Below are positions 26,216 through 35,450 of a stretch of 64,000 nucleotides of DNA, piece after piece. How positions within the stretch are numbered: position 1 is the stretch's first letter; every line of letters starts with the position of its first letter. Origin of the DNA: Blastococcus sp. URHD0036 (GTDB lineage: Bacteria > Actinomycetota > Actinomycetes > Mycobacteriales > Geodermatophilaceae); NCBI RefSeq assembly GCF_000701365.1, contig NZ_KL370778.1, positions 284,269-348,268 of the forward strand, given 5' to 3'. The translations under genes were made by a program, and so were the position numbers. The notes beneath the pieces are model-generated. The model ran no database searches. It worked only from the letters and a program-made list of their open reading frames with translations, and was not told where the DNA came from.

Positions 26216-28165
26216 TCACCAGGTGAAGCGACCCACGGTGGTGCGCAGGTCCGCCGCCATCCGGGACAGCTCGTCGACCGCGGTGCGCGTCTGGGTCAGC
26301 GCCTGCGTGGTCGACTCCGCGGCCGTGGAGACGCCCGTGATGGTGTCCGCGATCTGACCCGACCCGTGCGCGGCCTCGGCGACCGAGCGGGCCATCTCGT
26401 TGGTCGTGGCGGTCTGCTCCTCCACCGCGCTGGCGATGGTGGTCTGGCGGTCGGAGATCTGGGCCACGATCTGCGAGATCTCGCCGATCGCGGCGACGGC
26501 GGCGTCGGTGTCGCCCTGGATGGCCTCCACGCGCCGCGCGATGTCCTCGGTCGCCCTGGCGGTCTCCTGCGCCAGCTCCTTGACCTCGTTGGCCACGACG
26601 GCGAAGCCCTTGCCCGCCTCACCGGCCCGGGCGGCCTCGATCGTCGCGTTCAGCGCCAGCAGGTTCGTCTGCTCGGCGATGCTCGTGATCACCTTCACCA
26701 CGTTGCCGATCTCGGTCGAGGACTCGCCCAGCTTCGCCACCGTCGCGGTGGTGGTCTCCGCGGCGGTCACGGCGCGCATCGCGACCTCGGAGGCCTCCGC
26801 CGCGTTCGACGCGATCTCCCGGATCGACGCACCCATCTGCTCGGCACCGGCAGCCACGGTCTGCACGCTCCGCGAGACCTCCTCCGCAGCGCCGGCCACG
26901 ACACCGGACTGGGCCGAGGTCTCCTCCGACGAGGCCGAGATCTGCGCCGACGAGGCGCTCAGCTCCTCCGACGACGCCGCCACGGCACCGGCCGAGGCGA
27001 CGACCGAGCCGATGACCGTCTGCAGGCCGGCCAGCGCCTCGTCGAGGGACGCCGCCGCCTGCCCGATCTCGTCCCGCTGGGCGATGCCCGTGCGGGTGGT
27101 GAGGTCGCCGTCGGTCAGCGCACGGATGGTGTCCCGCATCCGGCGGATGGGCGACACGGTGGCGGCGAGGAAGCCGGCGATCAGGTACGCGGCGACGAGC
27201 ACCCCGGCCCCCGCCACCACGAGCGCCTGCACCTCGTCCGACCGGAGGCCGTCGATGCGGGTGTCGAGCAGCGCGTCGAGGTCGGGGAGCAGGTCGTTCC
27301 ACAGCGCACCCACGGAGGCCGTCGCGGCGACGGCGCCGTCGGCCGCTCCGCCGTCCAGGCTGATCGCGCCACCGGTCAAGGCGGTGGTGAGGGTCTGGAC
27401 GACGGTCGCCACCTCGCCGAGCGTCTGCTCGACGTCCGCCTGCCGGCCCAGCAACTCGGCGTCGGCGGTCACGCCGAAGGACTTGGCCAGCCCGTCGCGG
27501 ATCGCGGTCAGCCCGGTGTCCACGGACCCGAGGTCCCGGGCCGCCTGCAGGCGCGCGGCCTCGATCCGCACCGGGTCACCGCTCGCGGCCGCGAGCAGCA
27601 GCCCGTCGAGCGCCGAGGTCAGGTCCGCGATGAGCTGCGGCAGCCGCACCGTGACGGAGTCCATCACGTAGTAGGAGTCCAGGTCGGGGTCGAGGGTCAG
27701 GTTCGAGCCGTCGGCTGCCGCGCTGATGAGCGCCCGCACGGACACCCCGGCCGTCGCCCACGCGAGCTCGACGTCCCGGACCGGCCCGGTCGCCGTCTGG
27801 GCGGCGGCGATGTCCTGCTGGGCCGCGTCCCACGCCTCCGCGGTGCCGAGTTCGGCGCCGAACTCCTCCTGGGCAGCGGCGACGTCGGCCAGGGCGGAGC
27901 TGAGGTCGCCGGAGGCCGGGTCGCCGGTGACCGCGGCGACGCGTGCCGCGACGACGTCCTGGAGCAGCACGGCCATGGGCTCCACCACCGCGACGCCGTG
28001 GCGCTCCAGGTCGCTGAAGGCGATCTGCTTCTCCTGGCCCTGCACGTACAGGGCCATCGCCCAGGTCAGGGGGAGGCCCATCGCGAGGACCAGGGCCGTG
28101 ATCTTCCACGGGTACGCCAGGCGGCTCATGGCCGCCCGGGACGGGTGGAGAAGGACATCGAGCAT
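26216..28165 (-). CDS. methyl-accepting chemotaxis protein
   Basis: 649 residues. Membrane segment 1 (about 22-42), a large extracytoplasmic helical sensor (45-305), membrane segment 2 (about 306-333), HAMP (335-390) and a cytoplasmic signalling domain. The hairpin tip has the conserved block [19 protein letters not shown] around 492-512. I choose the ATG at 28165, which has GAGGAG seven bases upstream; the frame is open further but without a signal. The protein should sense an external ligand and steer CheA. No che or flagellar genes are in this window, so partners are elsewhere. It lies downstream of dnaB but behind a hairpin. Confidence 0.92.
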   Translation of the reverse strand: MLDVLLHPSRAAMSRLAYPWKITALVLAMGLPLTWAMALYVQGQEKQIAFSDLERHGVAVVEPMAVLLQDVVAARVAAVTGDPASGDLSSALADVAAAQEEFGAELGTAEAWDAAQQDIAAAQTATGPVRDVELAWATAGVSVRALISAAADGSNLTLDPDLDSYYVMDSVTVRLPQLIADLTSALDGLLLAAASGDPVRIEAARLQAARDLGSVDTGLTAIRDGLAKSFGVTADAELLGRQADVEQTLGEVATVVQTLTTALTGGAISLDGGAADGAVAATASVGALWNDLLPDLDALLDTRIDGLRSDEVQALVVAGAGVLVAAYLIAGFLAATVSPIRRMRDTIRALTDGDLTTRTGIAQRDEIGQAAASLDEALAGLQTVIGSVVASAGAVAASSEELSASSAQISASSEETSAQSGVVAGAAEEVSRSVQTVAAGAEQMGASIREIASNAAEASEVAMRAVTAAETTTATVAKLGESSTEIGNVVKVITSIAEQTNLLALNATIEAARAGEAGKGFAVVANEVKELAQETARATEDIARRVEAIQGDTDAAVAAIGEISQIVAQISDRQTTIASAVEEQTATTNEMARSVAEAAHGSGQIADTITGVSTAAESTTQALTQTRTAVDELSRMAADLRTTVGRFTW

Positions 28166-28335
28166 GGCCGGGCTCCTCGCGGACGGGCCGACGGCGAAGC
28201 CTGCCGGCGCCGCGCAGCATGCCGCCCGGGACGGGGCCCCGGCGCGCAGGCGGCGCCGTTCTCCGCGAGACCGTGACGCGACCGGCGGGTCGCCGTTCCG
28301 AAGGAGCGGACATGTCGACGCCACATCCCGCCGAG

Positions 28336-28372
28336 CTGACGGCCGCGTTGTCCTGCCCGGCCCGGCCGTCAG
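28336..28372 (-). terminator. dnaB terminator hairpin
   Basis: 10-bp arms 28336-28345 and 28363-28372 (CTGACGGCCG and complement), 14 bases after the dnaB stop. Confidence 0.6.
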
Positions 28373-28385
28373 TGGGTCGGACCGG

Positions 28386-31034
28386 TCAGTTGGCCATGTC
28401 CACGAAGCGGCTGTAGTGGCCCTGGAAGGCGACCGTGACGTTGGCGGTGGGGCCGTTGCGGTGCTTCACCAGCATGATGTCGGCCTCTCCAGCGCGGGGA
28501 GATTCCTTCTCGTACATGTCCTCGCGGTGGATCATCATCACCATGTCGGCGTCCTGCTCGATCGAATTATGAAGAGCAAAACCATTGGCGACGAAGTTGT
28601 GGCCGCCCAGCACCGTCGCGTCGTAGACCTCTTCTACGCCATCCCATTCGATGCCGACGATGCGATCCCATTCCAGGTCATTAACAGCTTGGATCTCGAG
28701 GTCGGCGTCGTCGAGGACCGCAGCCACCCGGCCCAGGCGTTCGCGGCTGGGGGCGTGCTTCCACAGCTTGCTCTCGCGGAACGTCACGCCCATTGCCGCG
28801 GCAAACGCTCGGTGACTCATCCCGCGCTCCTCCAAGACGTCCCGGACCCGGTCCCAGACCTGCACGGGAATGGTGTCGCCCTTCGGATGCGCAGTGATCT
28901 CGCGGACAATCGCCAGCAGACGCTCGGCCGACTCGCCCCGGGCTCCGTGCACGCCGATCTCGCCGAGAAAACGCCGCTGGTCGTCACAGCCGCCGATGTC
29001 CAGCGTCCAGCCGTCCCGATAGCCGGCCTTCGTCGTCCGCCGGACCCGGCAGGAGATGCCGAAGCGCAGCAGCAGGCGAGCTACGTCGTCGATCAACTGC
29101 CGGCTCGTGGAGGCGTAGTACACGCGCCCGCCGCGACCGTTCTTGTTCACCGTGACGGAACCATCGGTCGCCCACAGGTGCCTGAGGAACATCGCGATCT
29201 GCTTCTTGGGCAGCGAGAACACCGGCTGCGGCACGAACTTCTCGTGGCTGCGGAGCCCGAAGAGCCCGAGCTCGTCGAGCCAGGCGGCGATGGGGTTCCG
29301 CTTACCGCGGGCCAGCCGGAACGGCGCCGGCAGTCGCAGTGTGGTGCACCGAGCTGCCGCGTACTCGTCGCGGATCGCGGTGACGCCGAAGTGGAGCGCC
29401 GCCGTGGTGACCGCGCGCAGGTTCGCCTCGTCGATGGAGGCGTACCGCAGCGGCTGCCGCTTGACGAAGCTGCCGTCGCCGATGAGGTGCGCCAGCATGA
29501 CGACCTTCTCGTCCTCCCAGACCGTCATGCGGTCGGGCGCGGGAACGTGCCGCGGAACGGCGATGCGCTCCCCAGGTGCCAGTTCGCCGATGGGCCGGAA
29601 CCCCTCGTAGGTGAGGAACGGGTGGTTGGCGGTGGCCCGCACCGTCTTGCCCGAGGCCGTCCGCACCTGCAGCACCGGCTTCTGCCCCGTGGAGAAGACG
29701 TGCGTCAGGTGCCGCCGGACGTACCGGAGGTTGTCGTCCAGCGACCAGACCGGGACGTCACGCGCACCGGACGCGAACAGCTCGCCCATCGTGGTCTCGG
29801 CGCCGGTGTCGGCACGCAGGATCCGCGTCTCCGCCGGTAGACACCCGGACTCGCGGAGGTCCGAGAGCATCGGCTTCTTGTCCTGACGCTGCTCGGATCC
29901 ACGGTTCAGCTGCGACATCGCGATGACCGGACACTCGATCTCCTTGGCCAGGAGCTTCAGCGCACGGGAGAACTCCGAGACCTCCTGCTGGCGGCTCTCG
30001 ACGCGCTTTCCCGACGTCATGAGCTGCAGGTAGTCGATGACCACGAGCTTGAGGTCGTTCCGCTGCTTGAGCCGCCGGGCCTTCGCCCGGATCTCCATCA
30101 TGGTCATGTTCGGCGAGTCGTCGATGTAGAGCGGCGCGTCGGCCACCTCGCCCATCCGGCGGGCCAGCTTCGACCAGTCCTCGTCGGACAGCGTGCCGGC
30201 ACGCATGTGGTGCAGCGGCACCTTCGCCTCGGCCGACAGCAGACGCATGGTGATCTCGTGCTTGCTCATTTCCAAAGAGAAAATGACCGTTGCCTGATGA
30301 TTCTTAATTGCGGCCGATCGCGCAATGTCTAGACCCAGCGTCGATTTCCCAACTCCAGGACGGGCCGCAATGACGATCATCTGTCCGGATTGCAATCCAT
30401 TGGTCAGTTCATCGAGATCGCGGATTCCGGTCGGGACGCCGCGGCTGACCCCGCCGCGGCTGGCGATGGCGTCGAGCTCGTCCATCGTCGGCTGGAGGAT
30501 GTCCTCGAGGCGCGAGTAGTCCTCGCTCATCCGCTTCTCGGTGACGTCGTAGATCTCCTGCTGCGCGCGGTCGACGATGTCGTCGACGTCGCCCTTGCCA
30601 CCGGCCGCGCCGTAGCCGAGCTGGACCACGCGGGTGCCGGCCTCGACCAGCCGCCGCAGCACCGCCTGCTCGGCCACGATCGCGGCGTAGTAGCCGGCGT
30701 TGGCGGCCGTGGGCGTCGAGGCGATCAGCGTGTGCAGGTAGACCGCGCCGCCCATCTTCGACAGCTGGTCGGTGCGGTTGAGCTCCGCGGCGACGGTGAT
30801 CGCGTCGGCCGGCTCACCACGGCCGTAGAGGTCGAGGATGCAGTCGAAGACGATCTGGTGCGCCGGCCGGTAGAAGTCGTTGCCGTGCAACTGCTCGACG
30901 ACGTCGGCGATCGCGTCCTTGCTCAGCAGCATCCCGCCGAGCACCGACTGCTCCGCCTGGACGTCCTGCGGCGGCTGCCGGTCGTACTCCGGCGCCGTCG
31001 GCTGCGGCCGGCTGAAGTCGTCGGCCAACGCCAC
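28386..31034 (-). CDS. dnaB: replicative DNA helicase DnaB with in-frame intein
   Basis: 882-residue precursor; 456 residues remain after removing the intein (398-823), the normal DnaB length. The N-terminal domain (20-165) is followed by the RecA-like ATPase domain with Walker [10 protein letters not shown] (224-232), Walker [10 protein letters not shown] and [11 protein letters not shown]. The intein splits ESG from [11 protein letters not shown] 31034 is chosen because GGAGGA is six bases upstream; an earlier frame opening lacks one. A perfect SOS palindrome lies 96-111 bases upstream. Codon use is ordinary except around residues 203-258, where A/T-ending codons cluster over the P-loop. 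Downstream of the rpsF-ssb-rpsR-rplI operon but 646 bp away and behind a terminator. Confidence 0.96.
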   Translation of the reverse strand: MALADDFSRPQPTAPEYDRQPPQDVQAEQSVLGGMLLSKDAIADVVEQLHGNDFYRPAHQIVFDCILDLYGRGEPADAITVAAELNRTDQLSKMGGAVYLHTLIASTPTAANAGYYAAIVAEQAVLRRLVEAGTRVVQLGYGAAGGKGDVDDIVDRAQQEIYDVTEKRMSEDYSRLEDILQPTMDELDAIASRGGVSRGVPTGIRDLDELTNGLQSGQMIVIAARPGVGKSTLGLDIARSAAIKNHQATVIFSLEMSKHEITMRLLSAEAKVPLHHMRAGTLSDEDWSKLARRMGEVADAPLYIDDSPNMTMMEIRAKARRLKQRNDLKLVVIDYLQLMTSGKRVESRQQEVSEFSRALKLLAKEIECPVIAMSQLNRGSEQRQDKKPMLSDLRESGCLPAETRILRADTGAETTMGELFASGARDVPVWSLDDNLRYVRRHLTHVFSTGQKPVLQVRTASGKTVRATANHPFLTYEGFRPIGELAPGERIAVPRHVPAPDRMTVWEDEKVVMLAHLIGDGSFVKRQPLRYASIDEANLRAVTTAALHFGVTAIRDEYAAARCTTLRLPAPFRLARGKRNPIAAWLDELGLFGLRSHEKFVPQPVFSLPKKQIAMFLRHLWATDGSVTVNKNGRGGRVYYASTSRQLIDDVARLLLRFGISCRVRRTTKAGYRDGWTLDIGGCDDQRRFLGEIGVHGARGESAERLLAIVREITAHPKGDTIPVQVWDRVRDVLEERGMSHRAFAAAMGVTFRESKLWKHAPSRERLGRVAAVLDDADLEIQAVNDLEWDRIVGIEWDGVEEVYDATVLGGHNFVANGFALHNSIEQDADMVMMIHREDMYEKESPRAGEADIMLVKHRNGPTANVTVAFQGHYSRFVDMAN
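28566..29843 (-). mobile_element. DnaB intein with LAGLIDADG homing endonuclease
   Basis: 426 residues from Cys1 to the terminal His-Asn, followed by Ser+1. Splicing block A is CLPAETRIL; block B has T71-A-N-H74; block F/G is [21 protein letters not shown] in outline. The endonuclease has LAGLIDADG-like blocks [10 protein letters not shown] (117-126) and [10 protein letters not shown] (221-230), both with the catalytic aspartate, so it may be active. A helix-turn-helix-like segment (about 323-380) may help DNA binding. The insertion point (ESG/S) is the one used by the Synechocystis DnaB intein. The C-terminal coding part (28561-28700) is only about half G+C, which points to horizontal origin. 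Confidence 0.95.
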
Positions 31035-31129
31035 GTCGGTCCTCCATCCACTCTCCGGCGCACCCGTCGCAGGCCCTGGCCAGGAGCCAGGGCCCGGTGG
31101 GGGAGCACCAGGACGTCGTCCACCTGATC

Positions 31130-31145
31130 TCGAACGTGCGTTCGA
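31130..31145. promoter_or_regulatory. LexA (SOS) box upstream of dnaB
   Basis: TCGAAC-GTGC-GTTCGA, a perfect 16-bp palindrome matching the Gram-positive/actinobacterial SOS box (core GAAC-N4-GTTC). It sits 96 bases before the dnaB start codon. Confidence 0.82.
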
Positions 31146-31258
31146 GGGATTCCTACCGCGGGGCACCGACAGTTCGGGCTCGGCGGACAGGCGGGGACGA
31201 CGTTAGGAACGGCGGACCGGTCCGTCCAACACCGATGGGGACCTCGCTCTGCACAACT

Positions 31259-31267
31259 TGTGGACAA
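31259..31267 (-). promoter_or_regulatory. DnaA box (TTGTCCACA) in dnaB upstream region
   Basis: TGTGGACAA on the plus strand is the complement of the actinobacterial DnaA box. Near matches are at 31271-31279 and 31462-31470. This is not an oriC-like cluster; a role in dnaB control is possible. Confidence 0.45.
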
Positions 31268-31628
31268 GTCGGTGGACACAGGCGTGGTGACATGTGGAGA
31301 CACCGGGGGACGGCGCGACAGCTGTCCCGCTGCCGAGCACCTGACCTGCACCGGAGCAATCGGACGGGTGTGGACCGAAGAATTCCTGGAGAAGTCGACG
31401 TGTCGTCTCCCGGCGTGTCGCCCGTCCGCCGCACGTGTCCCACCGGTCCCAGCGCCCGTCGTCGTCCACAGGAACCGGCTGGGACCGCCACCGTTCGGGA
31501 CCACGAGCGCTGTGCGCCCAGAACCCGCCCGGACCCGCGAACGGGCCGTCAGCGCACGGTGCCCGGGCCCGGCCACCCGGGAGGGCCCAGCCGGCCCCCG
31601 ACGGCGGCAGCGGGCCCCTGAGACGCCG

Positions 31629-31662
31629 CGAGGGGCGCCGGACCGGAGTCCGACGCCCCTCG
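31629..31662 (-). terminator. rplI operon terminator
   Basis: Stem of 15 pairs with one mismatch (31629-31643 against 31648-31662) and a CGGA loop, 17 bases after the rplI stop. Confidence 0.8.
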
Positions 31663-31679
31663 TGGGCAGTGCAGGTGTG

Positions 31680-32135
31680 TCAGGAGGCGACGACGTCGAT
31701 CGTCACCTGGCTGGCGACCTCGGGGTGGATCCGCACCGTGACCTGGTGCTGACCGGTCGTCTTGATGCTGCTGGGCAGCTCGATCCGGCGGCGGTCCAGC
31801 TCGGGACCACCGGCGGCGGTCACGGCAGCAGCCACGTCGGCGGTGGTGACCCGGCCGAACAGGCGGCCACCGTCACCGGCGCGGGCCGGCACGCGGATGG
31901 TCAGCCCGGTGAGGCGACCGGCCACGGCCTGCGCCTCCTCGAGGCTGCGCACGTCGCGGGTGGCACGGGCCCGGCGGAGGGACTCCACCTGCTTCTCGGC
32001 ACCGCGCGTGGCCACGATGGCCAGCCCGCGGGGCAGGAGGTAGTTGCGGCCGTAGCCGCCCTTGACCTCGACGGTGTCGCCGGAGGACCCGAGACCGGAG
32101 ACCTCCTGCGTCAGGATCAGCTTCAGGGTGCTCAT
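31680..32135 (-). CDS. rplI: 50S ribosomal protein L9
   Basis: 151 residues. The N-terminal 23S-rRNA-binding domain begins [39 protein letters not shown] in outline, matching the family signature, with the connecting helix and C-terminal domain following. L9 sits at the base of the L1 stalk and helps keep reading frame. It is last in the rpsF-ssb-rpsR-rplI operon, two bases after rpsR's stop, and is followed by a strong hairpin. Confidence 0.98.
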   Translation of the reverse strand: MSTLKLILTQEVSGLGSSGDTVEVKGGYGRNYLLPRGLAIVATRGAEKQVESLRRARATRDVRSLEEAQAVAGRLTGLTIRVPARAGDGGRLFGRVTTADVAAAVTAAGGPELDRRRIELPSSIKTTGQHQVTVRIHPEVASQVTIDVVAS

Positions 32136-32137
32136 GG

Positions 32138-32374
32138 TCAGCGCGCCGTGGAGGTGTAGGGCAGCAGCGCCATCTCACGGCTGTTCTTCACGGCCGTGGC
32201 GACGTCACGCTGGTGCTGGCTGCAGTTGCCGCTGACGCGGCGGGCACGGATCTTGCCGCGGTCGGAGATGAACTTCCGCAGCAGGGTCGTGTCCTTGTAG
32301 TCGACGTAGGTCGCCTTGTCCTTGCAGAACTGGCAGACCTTCTTCTTGGGCTTGCGCACAGGGGGCTTGGGCAC
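32138..32374 (-). CDS. rpsR: 30S ribosomal protein S18 (zinc-ribbon, C+ form)
   Basis: 78 residues with the S18 core ([50 protein letters not shown] in outline). A CQFC pair near the N-terminus and a Cys plus His later make this the zinc-binding C+ paralogue type. Actinobacteria often also carry a zinc-free copy expressed under zinc starvation; none is in this window. It lies between ssb and rplI in the operon. Confidence 0.98.
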   Translation of the reverse strand: MPKPPVRKPKKKVCQFCKDKATYVDYKDTTLLRKFISDRGKIRARRVSGNCSQHQRDVATAVKNSREMALLPYTSTAR

Positions 32375-32407
32375 TGGGGTTCTCCAGGTACGTCAGGAAA
32401 GAGGGGA

Positions 32408-32908
32408 TCAGAAGGGGGGCTCGTCCGAGGGGCCGGCCGGCGTCGACCACGGGTCGCTGGACCCGCCGCCACCGCCACCGGAACCGCCGCCACCGAAGCC
32501 GCCACCGCCGCCGCCACCACCGAAGCCGCCGCCACCCTCACCGCGGGAGGCCTTGGTGACCTTCGCGGTGGCGTAGCGCAGCGAGGGGCCGATCTCGTCG
32601 ACCTCCATCTCGATGACGGTGCGCTTCTCGCCCTCCTTGGTGTCGAACGAGCGCTGCTTGAGCCGCCCGCTGACGATGACCCGCGAACCGCGGGTGAGGG
32701 ACTCGGCGACGTTCTCGGCCACCTGACGCCACACGTTGCACCGGAGGAACAGCGCCTCGCCGTCCTTCCACTCCTGCGACTGACGGTCGAAGGTGCGGGG
32801 GGTCGAGGCCACGGTGAAGTTGGCGACCGCGGCACCGGACGGCGTGAACCGCAGCTCCGGGTCCGACGTCAGGTTGCCGATGACGGTGATGACGGTCTCG
32901 CCGGCCAT
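32408..32908 (-). CDS. ssb: single-stranded DNA-binding protein
   Basis: 166 residues. An OB-fold (about 4-110: [19 protein letters not shown], then [12 protein letters not shown] and [15 protein letters not shown]), a glycine-rich flexible linker (about 117-150) and the acidic tip DEPPF that recruits partner proteins. ATG 32908 lies two bases after the rpsF stop. It works with the DnaB encoded downstream at the replication fork. Confidence 0.97.
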   Translation of the reverse strand: MAGETVITVIGNLTSDPELRFTPSGAAVANFTVASTPRTFDRQSQEWKDGEALFLRCNVWRQVAENVAESLTRGSRVIVSGRLKQRSFDTKEGEKRTVIEMEVDEIGPSLRYATAKVTKASRGEGGGGFGGGGGGGGFGGGGSGGGGGGSSDPWSTPAGPSDEPPF

Positions 32909-32910
32909 GG

Positions 32911-33201
32911 TCAGTGGACCTCGGGCCGCATCAGCTTGGTGCGCAGGACCGACTCGTTGAGGTTCAGCTGGCGGTCCAGCTCCGCGACGGCGGCCGGCTC
33001 GGCGTTGATGTCGATGACGGCGTAGATGCCCTCGAGCTGCTTCTTGATCTCGTAGGCCAGGCGACGCCGGCCCCAGATGTCGACCTTGCCGACCGTGCCA
33101 CCGGACTTGGTGACGACGGTCAGGAACCGGTCGAGGGAGGGCGCGATCGTGCGCTCCTCGAGCTCGGGGTCGAGGATGACCATCAGTTCGTAATTGCGCA
33201 T
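32911..33201 (-). CDS. rpsF: 30S ribosomal protein S6
   Basis: 96 residues starting [16 protein letters not shown], with [27 protein letters not shown], the S6 core that contacts S18 and 16S rRNA. GAGGTGGGG is about nine bases upstream. It is first in the rpsF-ssb-rpsR-rplI operon. In several bacteria the S6:S18 complex feeds back on this leader; the 217-bp upstream region would be the place, but I see no clear motif. Confidence 0.98.
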   Translation of the reverse strand: MRNYELMVILDPELEERTIAPSLDRFLTVVTKSGGTVGKVDIWGRRRLAYEIKKQLEGIYAVIDINAEPAAVAELDRQLNLNESVLRTKLMRPEVH

Positions 33202-33368
33202 GGAGTAACCCCACCTCCTCTGGTCTCGGCGGCTGCAGTGGATCTGCAGCAGGAGGGTCGTACATGCGTTGCGCGCCCCGACCTCCGCACAGCGGCGGCG
33301 GGAACGCGCTCCCACAGGCTACCAGCGCGCGCGGGGTGCTCCGCCCCGTCGTCCACAGCCCCGACGCG

Positions 33369-33406
33369 CGACGGCCGCCGGCCCCCGGGAGGGACGGCGG
33401 CCGTCG
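33369..33406 (-). terminator. hairpin after secreted-protein gene
   Basis: 12-bp arms 33369-33380 and 33395-33406 (CGACGGCCGCCG and complement), 13 bases after the stop of the gene at 33419. Confidence 0.65.
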
Positions 33407-33418
33407 ACGGCGGAGCGG

Positions 33419-34483
33419 TCAGCGCGAGTGGCGCCCGCCGGTCCGGCCGGCCGTGCGCGTGCGGACCAGCGCCGCGGTTGACGCCGCGAGCGCGACGACC
33501 GCGAGCAGTGCCACGACGGGCAGCCGGTCGGCCTGCCCCGGCTGGTCGGTGGTGGCGCTCTCCTCGTCCAGGGCCGGGGCGTCGAGGCCCGAGAGCTGAC
33601 CGAACACCGGCACCGTCGCGCCGGAGTAGCCGCCGCTGCCCGAGCCGTCCGCCGGGGCGCTCCCGGCGGCTAGGGCGGAACCGCCGGAGGGCGACGTGAA
33701 GCGCGCCAGGTCCAGCGGAGCCGACCCCGCGGGGGACATGTCCGCGGCGCCCAGCCCGGTGTCGTAGGCGTAGGGCAGCCCGTCCACGCCGGACGGCGCC
33801 GGCGGCGCCGGCACCGGCGCCGGGGCGGGCGCGACCGGGGGCTGGCTCTGCGGGAGCTCCGGCAGGACGGCGCCGGGCAGGAGCGTGGGCACGTCGACCA
33901 CCGGGATCCGGGGCAGGTTGATCGACGGCAGGTTCGGCAGCGGGATGAGCGTGTTCACGATGAACGGCGTCGGGACGCCGATCGCCACCGTGGTCTGCGC
34001 GCCGTTGTAGGTGACCACCTGGTTCTGCGGCAGCTGCGCGAGCGCCCGGCTGGTGACCGTGTTCAGCACCGATCCGACGATCGACCCGTCGGGCACGCTC
34101 ACGCGGTAGGTGTAGGTGATCCAGCAGGGCCCGATGCACGGGTCCGGGAAGCGCTCCTCCCAGGCCTGGCCGCGCTGCAGCGGGTGGTCGCCGGTGGGCA
34201 GCCGCAGGGTCACGTCGGTGTGCACGGTGACCGTGACCAGCGTCGGCAGCAGCCCGCCGCCGCCGACCTGGAGGGTCTTGTCCTCGATGAGGTTGGTGAA
34301 GCGGACGGTGTCGCCCGGGTCGATGCTCACCAGCGGAGGCGTCAGGTCGCGGATGTCCACCGGGACGGTCTCGGCGGCGGTCGCGCTCGGCGCCGCCAGC
34401 ACGGCACCGAGGACCGCCAGCCACAGCAGGAGTGCACCGGCGACACCCCGCCGGGCGCTGCGTCGGATCCGTCCGCTCGCCAT
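33419..34483 (-). CDS. secreted, membrane-anchored protein with cupredoxin-like N-terminal domain
   Basis: 354 residues. A signal peptide (1-33, ending PSATAAE) precedes a beta-rich domain (about 35-150) with IDPGDTVRFTNLI and HTDVTLRLPTG, reminiscent of plastocyanin-like folds. A CIGPC pair may form a disulfide; copper ligands are not obvious. A proline/alanine-rich linker (215-245), a low-complexity region and one C-terminal membrane segment (about 322-342) with a basic tail follow, so the protein is probably cell-surface displayed. There is no LPxTG. ATG 34483 has GAGAGG upstream. Function unknown; it is divergent from nfo. Confidence 0.75.
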   Translation of the reverse strand: MASGRIRRSARRGVAGALLLWLAVLGAVLAAPSATAAETVPVDIRDLTPPLVSIDPGDTVRFTNLIEDKTLQVGGGGLLPTLVTVTVHTDVTLRLPTGDHPLQRGQAWEERFPDPCIGPCWITYTYRVSVPDGSIVGSVLNTVTSRALAQLPQNQVVTYNGAQTTVAIGVPTPFIVNTLIPLPNLPSINLPRIPVVDVPTLLPGAVLPELPQSQPPVAPAPAPVPAPPAPSGVDGLPYAYDTGLGAADMSPAGSAPLDLARFTSPSGGSALAAGSAPADGSGSGGYSGATVPVFGQLSGLDAPALDEESATTDQPGQADRLPVVALLAVVALAASTAALVRTRTAGRTGGRHSR

Positions 34484-34579
34484 GTCCACCTCTCGTCGCT
34501 ACCGGCGGGTAACCGCCGTCACGCTGCAGAACGATGATGTGTGTCCGCGGTTACGGACAAACCTGTCGGCGGGCCGAAC

Positions 34580-34591
34580 TACTGTCCGGTC
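34580..34591 (+). promoter_or_regulatory. -10 hexamer of a predicted leaderless promoter (nfo)
   Basis: TACTGT at 34580-34585, six bases, then GTG 34592. Confidence 0.5.
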
Positions 34592-35407
34592 GTGGCTGCT
34601 CACCCGATCGGCGTACACGTCGGCCCCGGACTGACCGAGGACAACGAGCTGCTGGACGGCGGCCCGCTGGTCCGCGCCGCGGAGATGGACGCCGACGGCG
34701 TGCAGGTCTTCCTCGGCGATCCGCAGGGCTGGAAGGCACCGAAGCCGCGACCGGATGCCGACGCCCTGCGCGCGGGCGACGTGACCGTCGTCGTCCACGC
34801 GCCCTACGTGCTCAACGTGGCCACGACGAACAACCGGATCCGCATCCCCAGCCGCAAGCTGCTCGGCCAGCACGCCCAGGCCGCGGCAGCTGTCGGTGCG
34901 GTGGGCCTCGTGGTCCACGGTGGCCACGTCCTGGCCGCGGACGACCCGGCGGCCGGCGTGGACAACTGGCGCAAGACCTTCGCGCGGCAGGCCGAGGCCG
35001 GCGGGTTCCCCGTGCCGCTGTTGGTCGAGAACACCGCCGGCGGCGGCAACGCCATGGCCCGTGACCTCGACGCCCTCGCCCGGCTGTGGGAGGCCGTCGG
35101 CGAGTTCGGCGCGGGCTTCGTCCTCGACACCTGCCACGCCTGGGCGGCCGGCTGGGACCTGGCGACGGCGGTCGACGACGTCCGCGCCATCACCGGCCGC
35201 ATCGACCTCGTGCACCTGAACAACAGCCGCGACCCGGCCGGTTCCAGCCGCGACCGGCACGCCCCCCTGGTGGGCGGCGAGATCCCGACCGAGCTGCTGC
35301 TCGACGTCGCCCGGGCCGCGGACGCCCCGATCGTCCTGGAGACCCCCGGCGACGCCGCCGCCCACGCCCAGGAGATCGCCCTCCTCAGGTCGGCGACGTC
35401 GGGCTGA
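34592..35407 (+). CDS. nfo: endonuclease IV (AP endonuclease family 2)
   Basis: 271 residues. The TIM-barrel metal-site signatures run in order: HAPYVLN, VVHGGH, LLVENTAGGGN, LDTCHAW, VHLNNSRD with SSRDRHAPL, and VLETP. These supply the His, Glu and Asp ligands of the three zinc ions. The enzyme cuts 5' of abasic sites in base-excision repair. The start is GTG six bases after TACTGT; a shared 108-bp region separates it from the divergent secreted-protein gene. An inverted GTAACCGC/GCGGTTAC pair (34509-34516, 34547-34554) lies there and may be an operator of unknown type. Confidence 0.9.
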   Translation: MAAHPIGVHVGPGLTEDNELLDGGPLVRAAEMDADGVQVFLGDPQGWKAPKPRPDADALRAGDVTVVVHAPYVLNVATTNNRIRIPSRKLLGQHAQAAAAVGAVGLVVHGGHVLAADDPAAGVDNWRKTFARQAEAGGFPVPLLVENTAGGGNAMARDLDALARLWEAVGEFGAGFVLDTCHAWAAGWDLATAVDDVRAITGRIDLVHLNNSRDPAGSSRDRHAPLVGGEIPTELLLDVARAADAPIVLETPGDAAAHAQEIALLRSATSG

Positions 35408-35450
35408 CGAGTGGGCCCCGGAGGGGTCCGCGAGGAGGGCCGGGTGGGGC

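Larger units (their letters stand above)
31035..31679. other. 645-bp intergenic region upstream of dnaB
   Basis: No convincing gene on either strand. It holds the dnaB ribosome-binding site, a LexA-type palindrome, one exact and some near DnaA boxes, and the rplI terminator. The middle (31150-31600) shows nothing else I can support. Confidence 0.7.

Noticed and set aside
26366..28276. Long plus-strand frame opposite the chemoreceptor
   Set aside because: Low-complexity shadow of the MCP gene.
28566..29843. A free-standing homing endonuclease gene
   Set aside because: The segment is in frame with dnaB at both ends and carries complete splicing blocks, so it is an intein.
31250..31480. A chromosomal or plasmid origin upstream of dnaB
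   Set aside because: Only one exact DnaA box and no AT-rich unwinding element; gene order places oriC beyond the right end.
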